Below, in pieces: positions 23,186 through 31,164 of a stretch of DNA of 64,000 nucleotides. The DNA is from Vulcanimicrobium winogradskyi (lineage in GTDB: Bacteria > Vulcanimicrobiota > Vulcanimicrobiia > Vulcanimicrobiales > Vulcanimicrobiaceae). Location: assembly GCA_003134965.1 (NCBI GenBank), contig PLDA01000003.1, positions 310,001-374,000 of the forward strand, in the 5' to 3' direction. The first letter of the stretch is position 1. Every line of letters starts with the position of its first letter. Position numbers and translations under genes: made by a program. Below the pieces are notes generated by a model. It worked only from the letters and a program-made list of their open reading frames with translations, was not told the DNA's origin and made no database searches.

Positions 23186-24479
23186 CGGCTTCCGCCGCAC
23201 GGAGGCTTTCGTCGAGCAGTTGGATGACGTGCTTGATCGCGACGTCGCCGGCGTCGGCGCGGTCGAGACCGTTCCGTATCTGGAGCGCGCAGCCCGGGTT
23301 CGCGGTCGCGACGGTCTCGGGCGCCACCTCGAGTACGCGCTCCACCTTGCGTCGCTGCAGGCGCTGCGCCATCTCCGGCTGCGTGACGTTGTAGATTCCG
23401 GCCGAGCCGCAGCACAGCGAGGACTCCTCCATCTCGCGCAGCTCCAGCCCGGGGATTTGCGCGAGCAGCCGGCGCGGTGCCGCGGTGATGCGCTGCGCAT
23501 GCGCCAGATGGCACGCGTCCTGGTACGTGACGATCTCGTGCAGCACGCCGAGCGAACGCGGCGGTAACCCGATCTCGTCGACGTACTCCAGCACGTCGCG
23601 AACCTTGGCGGAGAATGCGATCGCACGATTCTGCCACTCGGGATCGTCGTGGAACAGGTGCCCGTATTCTTTGAGCGCCGAACCGCAGCCGGCGGCATTG
23701 ATCACGTAGAGATCGGCGCCGCTGCGTTCGAACGATGCGATGTTGCGCTTCGCCAGCTCGCGCCCGAGCGCCATCTCGCCGGCGTGGATCGTGATCGCCC
23801 CGCAGCAGCCCTGATCGCGCGGCACGATCACCTCGACGCCGGCGGCATTGAGCACCCGCACCGTCGCCTCGTGCCAGCTCGCGAACGCGACGTGCATGAT
23901 GCAGCCGGCGTGCAGAAACGCGGTCGCGCGCTTCGCGGGGGGCGCGAACCGCTGGTTCCGCGGGGTGAAGAAGCGGTCCGAGATGCGTGGCGCCAGCGCA
24001 TCCATCTCCTGCATCCCGATCGCGCGCAGGATCCCGGTGCGGCGGAGGAGCCCGCGCAGGCCGCTGCGCTGGTAGAACTTCAGCAGTCGCGCGGCGGCAC
24101 GCATCATCCCCATGCTGCCGAAGAGGCGGCCGATCAAGACGGCGCGGGCGAGGCGCCCTTGCCACGACCGGGCCGGCGTCTGCGCGCGGACGATCTGCGT
24201 GCGCGCGGGCTCCAGGATCTTGCCGTACTCGACGCCGGACGGGCAGACCGCCTCGCAGGCGCGGCAGTCCAGGCACTCGGACATTTGGTGGACGAAGCCT
24301 GCGCTCAGGACGTCGAGCCGCTCCTCCGCGACCGCCCTGATCAGCGCGATCCGGCCGCGGGGACCCGACGTCTCGACCAGGGTTTCGACATACGTCGGAC
24401 AGGTCGGCAGGCACAAACCGCAGCGGACGCAGCGGTCGAAGACGTCGGACGGCGGGACATCGGGAGCGACAAAGGTCAT
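23154..24479 (-). CDS. glcF: Glycolate oxidase iron-sulfur subunit-like protein
   Basis: 441 residues from the ATG at 24479. Two 4Fe-4S motifs near the N-terminus (C-V-R-C-G-L-C-L-P-T-C-P and C-L-D-C-R-A-C-E-A-V-C-P), then two cysteine-rich CCG domains with Q-G-C-C-G-A-I and S-L-C-C-G-S-A-G. This is the GlcF/heterodisulfide-reductase-D-like electron-transfer architecture. GlcF works with the FAD subunits GlcD and GlcE in glycolate oxidation, but neither is next to it here. An AGGA four bases before the start is supplied by a dispersed repeat. In-frame sequence further upstream is not needed. Confidence 0.88.
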   Translation of the reverse strand: MTFVAPDVPPSDVFDRCVRCGLCLPTCPTYVETLVETSGPRGRIALIRAVAEERLDVLSAGFVHQMSECLDCRACEAVCPSGVEYGKILEPARTQIVRAQTPARSWQGRLARAVLIGRLFGSMGMMRAAARLLKFYQRSGLRGLLRRTGILRAIGMQEMDALAPRISDRFFTPRNQRFAPPAKRATAFLHAGCIMHVAFASWHEATVRVLNAAGVEVIVPRDQGCCGAITIHAGEMALGRELAKRNIASFERSGADLYVINAAGCGSALKEYGHLFHDDPEWQNRAIAFSAKVRDVLEYVDEIGLPPRSLGVLHEIVTYQDACHLAHAQRITAAPRRLLAQIPGLELREMEESSLCCGSAGIYNVTQPEMAQRLQRRKVERVLEVAPETVATANPGCALQIRNGLDRADAGDVAIKHVIQLLDESLRAAEAVKGRRPAGPR

Positions 24480-24504
24480 GTCATCCTGAGCTTGTCGAAG
24501 GGCA
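24480..24504 (-). repeat. Dispersed short repeat, copy 1
   Basis: GTCATCCTGAGCTTGTCGAA followed by GGGCA, directly abutting the glcF start. On the minus strand it reads CCCTTCGACAAGCTCAGGAT, so its AGGA becomes the ribosome site of glcF. Related copies lie at 42127, 45808 and 51418. Confidence 0.85.
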
Positions 24505-24540
24505 CGATGACACGGGGTTCGCGAGCGCGAAGCGGAGGCC

Positions 24541-26229
24541 ATGCCCGCTCCGGCCGATCCCACGCGCGCACGCAGTTCCGTCGTCGTCGACGGCCGTGAC
24601 CGCGCCGCCGCACGCTCGTTCTATCATGCCGTCGGTTTCAACGACGAGGACCTTTCGAAGCCGCTGGTGTTGATCGCGAACACGTGGACCGACGCGATGC
24701 CGTGCAACTTCGGCCTGCGCGCGCTGGCGGATCACGTCAAGGCCGGCGTTCGGGCGGCGGGCGGAACGCCGATGGAGTTCAACACGATCGCCATCTCCGA
24801 CGGGATCACGATGGGCACGGAGGGGATGAAGGCCTCGCTCGTCTCGCGGGAGGTGATCGCCGACTCGATCGAGCTCGTCGCGCGCGGCTACGGGTTCGAC
24901 GCGATCGTCGCGCTCGTCGCTTGCGACAAGACGATCCCCGCCGCCGGGATGGCGCTGCTGCGGCTCGACATACCGGGGCTCGTCCTGTACGGCGGTTCGA
25001 TCGCGCCCGGACGGTACAAGGGCCGGGATCTCACCATCGGCGACGTGTTCGAAGCGATCGGAGAACACGCCGCCGGGAAAATCGACGATGCGGAGCTCAA
25101 GGCGATCGAGTACGCCGCCTGTCCCGGCGCCGGCGCGTGCGGCGGTCAGTTCACCGCGAACACGATGGCGACGGTGTTCGAGTTTCTCGGCCTCTCGCCG
25201 GTCGGCAGCGCGAGCCCCGGCGCGACCGATCCGCGCAAGGAACGCGAGGGATACCGGGCGGGCACGATGGTGATGGAGCTGTTGCGCAGCGGCCTGACGC
25301 CGCGCACGATCGCGACCCGCGCCGCGTTCGAAAACGCGATCGCCGCCGCAACCGGAACCGGCGGCTCGACGAACAGCGTGCTCCACTTGATGGCGATGGC
25401 GCGCGAAGCCGGCGTGCCGCTCTCGCTCGAGGATTTCGAACGGATCTCCGAACGCACGCCGATCGTCGCCGACCTTCGTCCGGGCGGCAAGTACGTGGCG
25501 CTCGACGTCGACAAAGCCGGCGGGATCCAGCTGATCGCGAAGCGCATGGTCGACGGCGGTCTGGTCGACGGCGACACCCTCACGGTGAGCGGACGGTCGT
25601 TGCGCGACGAAGTCGCGAGCGTCGCCGAGACGCCCGGCCAGCTCGTGGTCGCGACGGCGGAGCGCCCGTTCAAGAAGAAGGGCGGGCTGCGCATCCTGCG
25701 CGGCAACCTCGCACCCGACGGCGCGGTGGTGAAGGTCGCGGGCCACGAGCCCATGACGCGCACCGGCCGTGCGCGCGTGTTCGAACGCGAGGAGGACGCG
25801 ATGCACGCGATCGACGCGCGTGAGATCGTCGCCGGCGACATCGTCGTGATCCGCTACGAAGGTCCGAAGGGCGGACCGGGGATGCGGGAGATGCTCGGCG
25901 TGACCGCCGCGATCGTGGGGCAAGGGCTCGGCGACAGCGTTTCGCTCGTCACCGACGGGCGGTTCAGCGGCGCTACTCGCGGGCTGATGATCGGCCACGT
26001 CGCGCCGGAGGCGGCGGTCGGCGGCCCGATCGCGGCGGTGCGCGACGGCGACACGATCACGATCGACATCGACGCCGGCCGGCTCGAGCTGGCGGTCTCC
26101 GCCGACGAGATCGCGGCACGGCTGCGCACCTGGCGCGCGCCGGCGCCGCACTACACGACCGGCGTGTTCGCCAAGTACGCCGCGCTGGTCTCGTCCGCGT
26201 CGGAAGGCGCGGTCACGCGCGTCGGATGA
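24541..26229 (+). CDS. ilvD: Dihydroxy-acid dehydratase
   Basis: 562 residues; GGAGG lies just before the ATG. Dehydrates 2,3-dihydroxy-acids to 2-oxo-acids in valine, leucine and isoleucine synthesis. Iron-sulfur cysteines are visible in M-P-C-N-F, A-C-D-K-T-I-P-A and C-P-G-A-G-A-C-G-G. The family motif G-T-G-G-S-T-N-S (near 279) and C-terminal G-P-K-G-G-P-G-M and S-L-V-T-D-G-R-F-S-G are present. Length is normal. Its stop overlaps the thrC start, starting a branched-chain/threonine operon. Confidence 0.97.
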   Translation: MPAPADPTRARSSVVVDGRDRAAARSFYHAVGFNDEDLSKPLVLIANTWTDAMPCNFGLRALADHVKAGVRAAGGTPMEFNTIAISDGITMGTEGMKASLVSREVIADSIELVARGYGFDAIVALVACDKTIPAAGMALLRLDIPGLVLYGGSIAPGRYKGRDLTIGDVFEAIGEHAAGKIDDAELKAIEYAACPGAGACGGQFTANTMATVFEFLGLSPVGSASPGATDPRKEREGYRAGTMVMELLRSGLTPRTIATRAAFENAIAAATGTGGSTNSVLHLMAMAREAGVPLSLEDFERISERTPIVADLRPGGKYVALDVDKAGGIQLIAKRMVDGGLVDGDTLTVSGRSLRDEVASVAETPGQLVVATAERPFKKKGGLRILRGNLAPDGAVVKVAGHEPMTRTGRARVFEREEDAMHAIDAREIVAGDIVVIRYEGPKGGPGMREMLGVTAAIVGQGLGDSVSLVTDGRFSGATRGLMIGHVAPEAAVGGPIAAVRDGDTITIDIDAGRLELAVSADEIAARLRTWRAPAPHYTTGVFAKYAALVSSASEGAVTRVG

Positions 26230-27479
26230 GGCTGCGCTGCAGCGCGTGTGACGCGGTTCCCGCCGATCCCGACGCCCTGGCGTGCGCCGCGTGCGGCGAG
26301 CTGCTCGCGTTCGAGCTCGACCCGGCTCGCTACGACGCATACGCGATCGAGGCAAACGCGCGGCTCCGCCGCGCCTCGATCGATCCGCGCGACCGGAGCG
26401 GCGTGTGGCGTTTTCGCGAGCTGCTCCCGCCGATCGACGAGAACGCGATCACGACGCTGCGCGAAGGCGACGTGCCGCTGATCGACGGACCGCGCGGCGC
26501 GGCGCACGCCGGCGTCGAGCGCCTCGCGTACCTGCACCTGGGGATGAACCCGACGGCGTCGTTCAAGGACGCCGGAATGACCGTCGCCGTCTCTCGCGCG
26601 CGCGAACGCGGCGCGCGGGTCGCCGTCTGCGCCAGCACCGGGAACACCGCCGCGTCGATGGCGGCGTACGCCGCGCGGGCGGGGATCAGCGCGGTCGTCA
26701 TCGCGCCGGTCGACGGGATCAGCGCGGCGAAGGTCGCGCAGACGCTCGACTACGGTGCGCACGTCGTGGCGGTCGAGGGCGACTTCGACGACGCGCTGCG
26801 CGCGGTGCGCGCACTCAATCCCGCCACCGTCGCCGTCGTCAACAGCGTCAACCCGTACCGTATCGAAGGCCAAAAGACCGCCGCGCTCGTGCTGCTGGAG
26901 CAGCGCGGCTGGCGCGCGCCCGACTGGGTCGTGATGCCGGGCGGAAACCTCGGCAACGCCAGCGCGTTCGGCAAAGGATTTCGCGAGGCGCACGCGATCG
27001 GTTTGACGCAGCGCATACCGCGCCTAGCGGTCGTGCAGGCGTCGGGTGCGGCGCCGTTCGCGCAGGCCTGGCGCGAGCATCGCGATCTGGTCCCCGTCAA
27101 AGCGGAGACCGACGCGACCGCGATCCGGATCGGTGCGCCGGCGTCGTGGAAGAAGGCTCGGGCGGAAGTGCGCGCGTCCGCCGGGACGGTGCTCGACGTC
27201 GGCGACGACGAGATCGCCGAAGCGCGCGCAACGATCGGTCGCGACGGCGTGGGCTGCGAGCCGGCTTCGGCCGCCTCGCTGGCTGGGCTGCGGCGATTGG
27301 TCGCCGACGGCAGCATTGCGCGCGACGCCGATGTCGTCTGCGTGCTGACCGGACACGTGCTCAAAGACACCGCATACGCCGCGCGCTATCACGCCTCCGG
27401 TGCGCCGCAAGCGAACGCCATCGTGCGCGGCGTCGAGCTCGCCGACTATTTGAACCTGCTGCTGCTCGCCCGCGCGTGA
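26226..27479 (+). CDS. thrC: Threonine synthase
   Basis: 417 residues, ATGA overlap with ilvD. Converts O-phosphohomoserine to threonine. An N-terminal zinc ribbon (C-S-A-C near 5 and C-A-A-C near 21) precedes the PLP fold; the PLP lysine is K114 in T-A-S-F-K-D-A-G-M. The cofactor loop A-S-T-G-N-T-A-A-S and the later G-G-N-L-G-N-A-S motif are intact. The zinc-ribbon form is common in archaea and many bacteria. The following thrB start overlaps its stop. Confidence 0.95.
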   Translation: MRLRCSACDAVPADPDALACAACGELLAFELDPARYDAYAIEANARLRRASIDPRDRSGVWRFRELLPPIDENAITTLREGDVPLIDGPRGAAHAGVERLAYLHLGMNPTASFKDAGMTVAVSRARERGARVAVCASTGNTAASMAAYAARAGISAVVIAPVDGISAAKVAQTLDYGAHVVAVEGDFDDALRAVRALNPATVAVVNSVNPYRIEGQKTAALVLLEQRGWRAPDWVVMPGGNLGNASAFGKGFREAHAIGLTQRIPRLAVVQASGAAPFAQAWREHRDLVPVKAETDATAIRIGAPASWKKARAEVRASAGTVLDVGDDEIAEARATIGRDGVGCEPASAASLAGLRRLVADGSIARDADVVCVLTGHVLKDTAYAARYHASGAPQANAIVRGVELADYLNLLLLARA

Positions 27480-28417
27480 CGTCGTTCACCGTCTCGGCGC
27501 CCGCGTCGAGTGCGAATCTGGGTGCGGGCTTCGACGCCGTCGCGCTCGCGCTCGAACTCCGCATGACCGCGCGCGTGCGCGTGTTGACGGCCGGCACGGC
27601 GCCGGCCTGGACGTATCGCGGACCGCACGCGCCGACGCACGACGGATTGCGCGGCTGCGTCGAGGCGGGGATCGCGCGTATCGCGCCGGCGGCGCCGCCG
27701 CTCGCCGTCGAGTTGGAGAACGCGATCCCGCTCGGGAGCGGACTCGGCAGCAGTGCCGCGGCGTACGTGCTCGGCGTTGCGATCGGCGCGCGGCTGCTCG
27801 CGCATCCGCCCGAGGACGAGACCTTGGCGTGCGCCGTCGCGGAGCTCGAGGGACATCCCGACAACGCGCTCGCAGCGTGGTACGGCGGGGCGGTCGTCGC
27901 CGCGCACGGCGCGGACGGTCTGACCTCAGCCCGCTTTCCCCCGCCCGACGTCGCGGCGGTCGTCGTCGTCCCGGAGCTCGCCCTGCCGACCGTGCAGGCA
28001 CGCGCGCTGATGCCCGAGGCGTATGCGCTCCCCGACGTCGTGTACAACTTGCAGCGCGCGGCGCTCCTCGGCGCGGCGCTCGCCGCCGGCCGGCTCGACC
28101 TGCTCCGGGTGGCGATGCGGGATCGGCTCCACCAACCGTACCGCGCGGCGCTGATCCCGGGCCTCGAGGAGATCCTCGCGCTCGAGGACCAGGCCCTCGT
28201 CGGCGTCGCGCTCTCGGGGGCCGGGCCCTCGGTTTTGGCGCTGGTCCGCGAGCAGCCCGAGCGCGTCGGGAGCCTGATCGGGGCGATCTTCGCGCGCCAC
28301 GGAGTCCGCAGCACCGTCCTCACCCCGGCGCTCGCTCGTACCGGGCTCACGGTAACCCTTAGCGAGCAAGCTGGAGGGCAAGCACCCAAACCAGGGAACG
28401 TGGGCGGTAATGGTTAG
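27476..28417 (+). CDS. thrB: Homoserine kinase
   Basis: 313 residues, GTG start at 27476 overlapping the thrC stop. GHMP-family kinase that makes O-phosphohomoserine, the substrate of ThrC. Signatures are V-S-A-P-A-S-S-A-N-L-G-A-G-F-D at the N-terminus, the ATP loop P-L-G-S-G-L-G-S-S-A-A near 84-94, and G-A-G-P-S-V-L-A near 256. Length matches the family. The last eight bases overlap the start of the next gene. Confidence 0.95.
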   Translation: MTSFTVSAPASSANLGAGFDAVALALELRMTARVRVLTAGTAPAWTYRGPHAPTHDGLRGCVEAGIARIAPAAPPLAVELENAIPLGSGLGSSAAAYVLGVAIGARLLAHPPEDETLACAVAELEGHPDNALAAWYGGAVVAAHGADGLTSARFPPPDVAAVVVVPELALPTVQARALMPEAYALPDVVYNLQRAALLGAALAAGRLDLLRVAMRDRLHQPYRAALIPGLEEILALEDQALVGVALSGAGPSVLALVREQPERVGSLIGAIFARHGVRSTVLTPALARTGLTVTLSEQAGGQAPKPGNVGGNG

Positions 28418-28829
28418 CGTCAGCGTCGGTTCGCCCGCCGGCATCTTCACGGTCGCGAACCCCGCGTTCTACCGCTACGTCTTGCGCCTCGCGGAAGCGC
28501 CGCTGCATGCCAGCGCGTCCGATCGTGCGCAGCTCGACGTCCTTGCCAACGTCCCGCACGCCTACGCCGACGAGGAAGAGTGCTCCGGCGACGGCTGGCG
28601 CATCGTCCCGGCGATGTCGTACGAGGACTGGCCGGTCCTCGAAGCGACGCCGCAACGCTTGCGCGCCGCGTTTCAGACCGCCCGCCGTCTGCTCTGGAAG
28701 AACGCGGGCCCGGTCGGCATCAGCGCCGGCGACATGATCGCGATCGACACCGAGATCGAATCGGTCCTGGGCGTCCTGCGCCAAGCCGAAGCCGGCGGCT
28801 TCAGCGTCAACGTCTCCTACGTGAGCTGA
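28410..28829 (+). CDS. Conserved-looking hypothetical protein
   Basis: 139 residues, ATG inside the 3' end of thrB, so coupled to the threonine operon. Mixed alpha/beta without signal peptide or membrane segment. Noticeable parts are F-Y-R-Y-V-L-R-L-A-E, a single cysteine in E-E-E-C-S-G-D-G-W, and W-P-V-L-E-A-T-P. I do not recognise a family and cannot assign a function. Good codon use and tight spacing support that it is real. Confidence 0.6.
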   Translation: MVSVSVGSPAGIFTVANPAFYRYVLRLAEAPLHASASDRAQLDVLANVPHAYADEEECSGDGWRIVPAMSYEDWPVLEATPQRLRAAFQTARRLLWKNAGPVGISAGDMIAIDTEIESVLGVLRQAEAGGFSVNVSYVS

Positions 28830-28918
28830 GCTTGCTTCGCCCCTGAAAGAGATCGGGCAGCGTTTGCGGTAGTCACCGTTGCGGGGCCCCATGCCGCCCT
28901 GCGGGGGTGCGCGATTCG

Positions 28919-30055
28919 ATGGGACCTGCAGACGAACTCAGAGCCGTCGCGCTCTCGCTCATCGGCGACGGGAAGGACCCTGACGCCTCGGCGCGGGCCG
29001 CGGAACTCTTGAAGGCGGCTGCGGAGATCGACAAGGATGCCGCCGAGAGTTCGAAGCTCCAACTAGAGCGCGAAAAACTTCAAGCCGAGATGATTGCGGC
29101 GCCGAGCAATCGCCAGACCGAACTCTGGAAGACGATCGCGGTCGTGGATTACCCGCTGATTTCGATTCTCGTGCTCGGTGGGGCGGTGGTGCAATACTTC
29201 AATGGCGAAGCGGCTCGACGCGAAACCGCGGAGGACGCACGGTGGTCGACGGCGATCCACGCCGCCGCTACCTGCGACAAGCTCACGGCGTCGATCTTGT
29301 TGAAGGCGTTCCTGAGATCGGATCGCTATCGCGACGATGCGCGTGCGGTCGCCGTCAACCTTATGTTGCAGCACGAAGATGTCGAGATGTTTCGCGACGT
29401 TTTCGGATCGACATTTCAACCGCTGTCGTGGGAAAGCGTACCTCAGATCGTCGCACTCGACCGCTCTCTCAGTGCGATCATGAACCCATTGGCGGACCGC
29501 ATTCTCCGTAGCCCCAACGGCGTGGATCCCCTGACGACAACCGAGCGGCGAGAGTACGACAGCCGTCGTGACGCTGTCGCGTACCTGTGCGGCCAACTCG
29601 CTACCGTGCTTCGCAAGCCGCCTCCGAACGGTGCGACCGTGGACTTGAGCCAGGTGCAAGTTGGCGAGTGCGATTTCTCGGATGTTCACCTCAGTGGTGC
29701 CGATCTCACCGGCTTCGTCCCGAGCCGCGTCGAGTTTTCGCGGGCGGATCTCTCCGCGATCACAAAGTTCGCGCAATCCGATTGGGCGACGTCGGATTGG
29801 TGGCAGGCCGCGCAGATCAGTCCGGAACTCCTGCGCTATCTCGAAGATTGCTTTCCGTACACACCCGACGGTGAGTACGGCGCCATAGCGCCATCGCCGG
29901 AATCGTACGTTCGCGGTCTCGCGCGTCTGGGAAGGAGCGCGTCGCCGGCGCGGGATTGTGCGACGCCGAGTCCGCGAGAAAGGCCGGCTTCCAAACCGCC
30001 TCCCGCGGCGAAGCCGAAGGCAAAACCGTCCGCTAAGCCTACTGGCGCGGGTTGA
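28919..30055 (+). CDS. Membrane protein with short pentapeptide-repeat-like region
   Basis: 378 residues from the ATG at 28919, with GGGGGTG upstream; a GTG at 28907 is possible. The N-terminal 70 residues are a charged helix (likely coiled coil: L-Q-L-E-R-E-K-L-Q-A-E), then one membrane helix (about 78-97). A helical domain follows and, around 245-270, a few pentapeptide-like turns (C-D-F-S-D-V-H-L-S-G-A-D-L-T-G, F-S-R-A-D-L-S). The C-terminal 40 residues are Pro/Lys-rich (K-P-K-A-K-P-S-A-K-P). GC is lower than in neighbours, suggesting acquisition. Function unknown. The 3' end overlaps the convergent AIM24 gene by 17 bp. Confidence 0.65.
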   Translation: MGPADELRAVALSLIGDGKDPDASARAAELLKAAAEIDKDAAESSKLQLEREKLQAEMIAAPSNRQTELWKTIAVVDYPLISILVLGGAVVQYFNGEAARRETAEDARWSTAIHAAATCDKLTASILLKAFLRSDRYRDDARAVAVNLMLQHEDVEMFRDVFGSTFQPLSWESVPQIVALDRSLSAIMNPLADRILRSPNGVDPLTTTERREYDSRRDAVAYLCGQLATVLRKPPPNGATVDLSQVQVGECDFSDVHLSGADLTGFVPSRVEFSRADLSAITKFAQSDWATSDWWQAAQISPELLRYLEDCFPYTPDGEYGAIAPSPESYVRGLARLGRSASPARDCATPSPRERPASKPPPAAKPKAKPSAKPTGAG

Positions 30056-30932
30056 ACAGACTGCCGAGCACGCCGCCGACGTTGCTCGTGCCGCCCGCCT
30101 GTTGCGCGCCTTCGGCGGCAGGCGGGTGATACGTCATCGACTGCAGACCGAGTCGGCCCGGGCCGGTGAAACGGTTCATCAGCAGCGACGCGCCGCCGAC
30201 GAACGCACCGAGCGCCGCCATGAGGCCGCCGCCGCCGCCGGACTGCAGCACCGTCACGGTGTCCATCTGCACCGAGGCGTCTTTCCAGAGCCACGCACCG
30301 GGTTCGACGTCGAGCTGCTCGCCGGGCCCGAGCTGCTTCTCGAACACGTTGCCGTAGCCGTGCAGCAGGAGAAGACCCTCTTCTTGCGTCGCGGTGAAGC
30401 GGTCGATGAACAGGCCGCTGCGCGAGAAGAAGACGTTGGCGAGACCCGTTTGCCAGTAGAAGTCGTAGTTCACCGCCTGCGTCGCGAGCAAGAACTGGTG
30501 CTCGCGCACGTCGACGACTTGGCCGGGCTGCATCTTGAGCGCGACGATCTGACCGGGCGCCTCGCGCGACATCGCGATGTTGCCCGGTCCTTGCGCCGTC
30601 GAGATGAAGATCTGCAAGCCGGCGAAGAATCGCTTCCCGGCGTTCTTCAGACCCATGAAACCGAGCCGCACGTTCGGCTGCTTCCAGAGCAGGATGTGGT
30701 GCTCGAAGTAGATCGACGTGCTCGAGCCGAGCTCGACATCGACGACCGGGACCAGCTCCCCCTCGATGCGCATCGTCGAGTCGCCGACCGTGATCGGCTC
30801 CTTCGGGTTCGCGCTCTCGGCGACGGGTTCGGTGTACGTTCCGACGCCGATCGCTTGCGGCGCGGGAGCCCCGCAGCCCGGGCAGAAGCGCGCGGTGTCG
30901 GGGATCGGGTTCTGGCAGGTCGGGCAGGTCAT
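30039..30932 (-). CDS. AIM24-family protein with N-terminal zinc ribbon
   Basis: 297 residues from the ATG at 30932. It begins with a zinc ribbon (C-P-T-C at 3-6 and C-P-G-C near 18-21), then a linker. The AIM24/TIGR00266 beta-fold follows (Q-I-V-A-L-K-M-Q-P-G-Q-V-V-D-V-R-E-H; F-F-S-R-S-G-L-F-I-D-R-F; L-L-L-L-H-G-Y-G). A glycine-rich hydrophobic tail near 245-265 could touch the membrane. The family is widespread but uncharacterised in bacteria. The reading frame continues upstream to 32003, but that part is antisense to the glycosyltransferase gene. Confidence 0.85.
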   Translation of the reverse strand: MTCPTCQNPIPDTARFCPGCGAPAPQAIGVGTYTEPVAESANPKEPITVGDSTMRIEGELVPVVDVELGSSTSIYFEHHILLWKQPNVRLGFMGLKNAGKRFFAGLQIFISTAQGPGNIAMSREAPGQIVALKMQPGQVVDVREHQFLLATQAVNYDFYWQTGLANVFFSRSGLFIDRFTATQEEGLLLLHGYGNVFEKQLGPGEQLDVEPGAWLWKDASVQMDTVTVLQSGGGGGLMAALGAFVGGASLLMNRFTGPGRLGLQSMTYHPPAAEGAQQAGGTSNVGGVLGSLFNPRQ

Positions 30933-31002
30933 TCGCGCGGCGTTCGCCGCCGCGAAGGCGGTGCCTACATGGGCGCCGGACGGGACGGGTAACTCACCGG
31001 AT

Positions 31003-31164
31003 ATGGAACGCGAAGCGATCGACGACGAGGGCCGGCGCGACCAGGACCGCAGCCGGGTTCTGAACAGCGGCATCGAGGACGCCGGCACCGACGACCAGGA
31101 GTTCTCGTCCGTGGAGGACGTCGGCACGCCGCCGAGTGAGAACCCCGCGGTCGACGACGTGTAG
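31003..31164 (+). CDS. 53-aa acidic small protein
   Basis: ATG at 31003, stop TAG at 31162, which overlaps the GTG of the next gene by one base. The product is strongly acidic (about 17 Asp/Glu), with no hydrophobic segment (E-A-I-D-D-E-G at the start, D-V at the end), and probably disordered. The tight overlap suggests coupling with the methyltransferase-glycosyltransferase gene. No family recognised. Confidence 0.5.
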   Translation: MEREAIDDEGRRDQDRSRVLNSGIEDAGTDDQEFSSVEDVGTPPSENPAVDDV

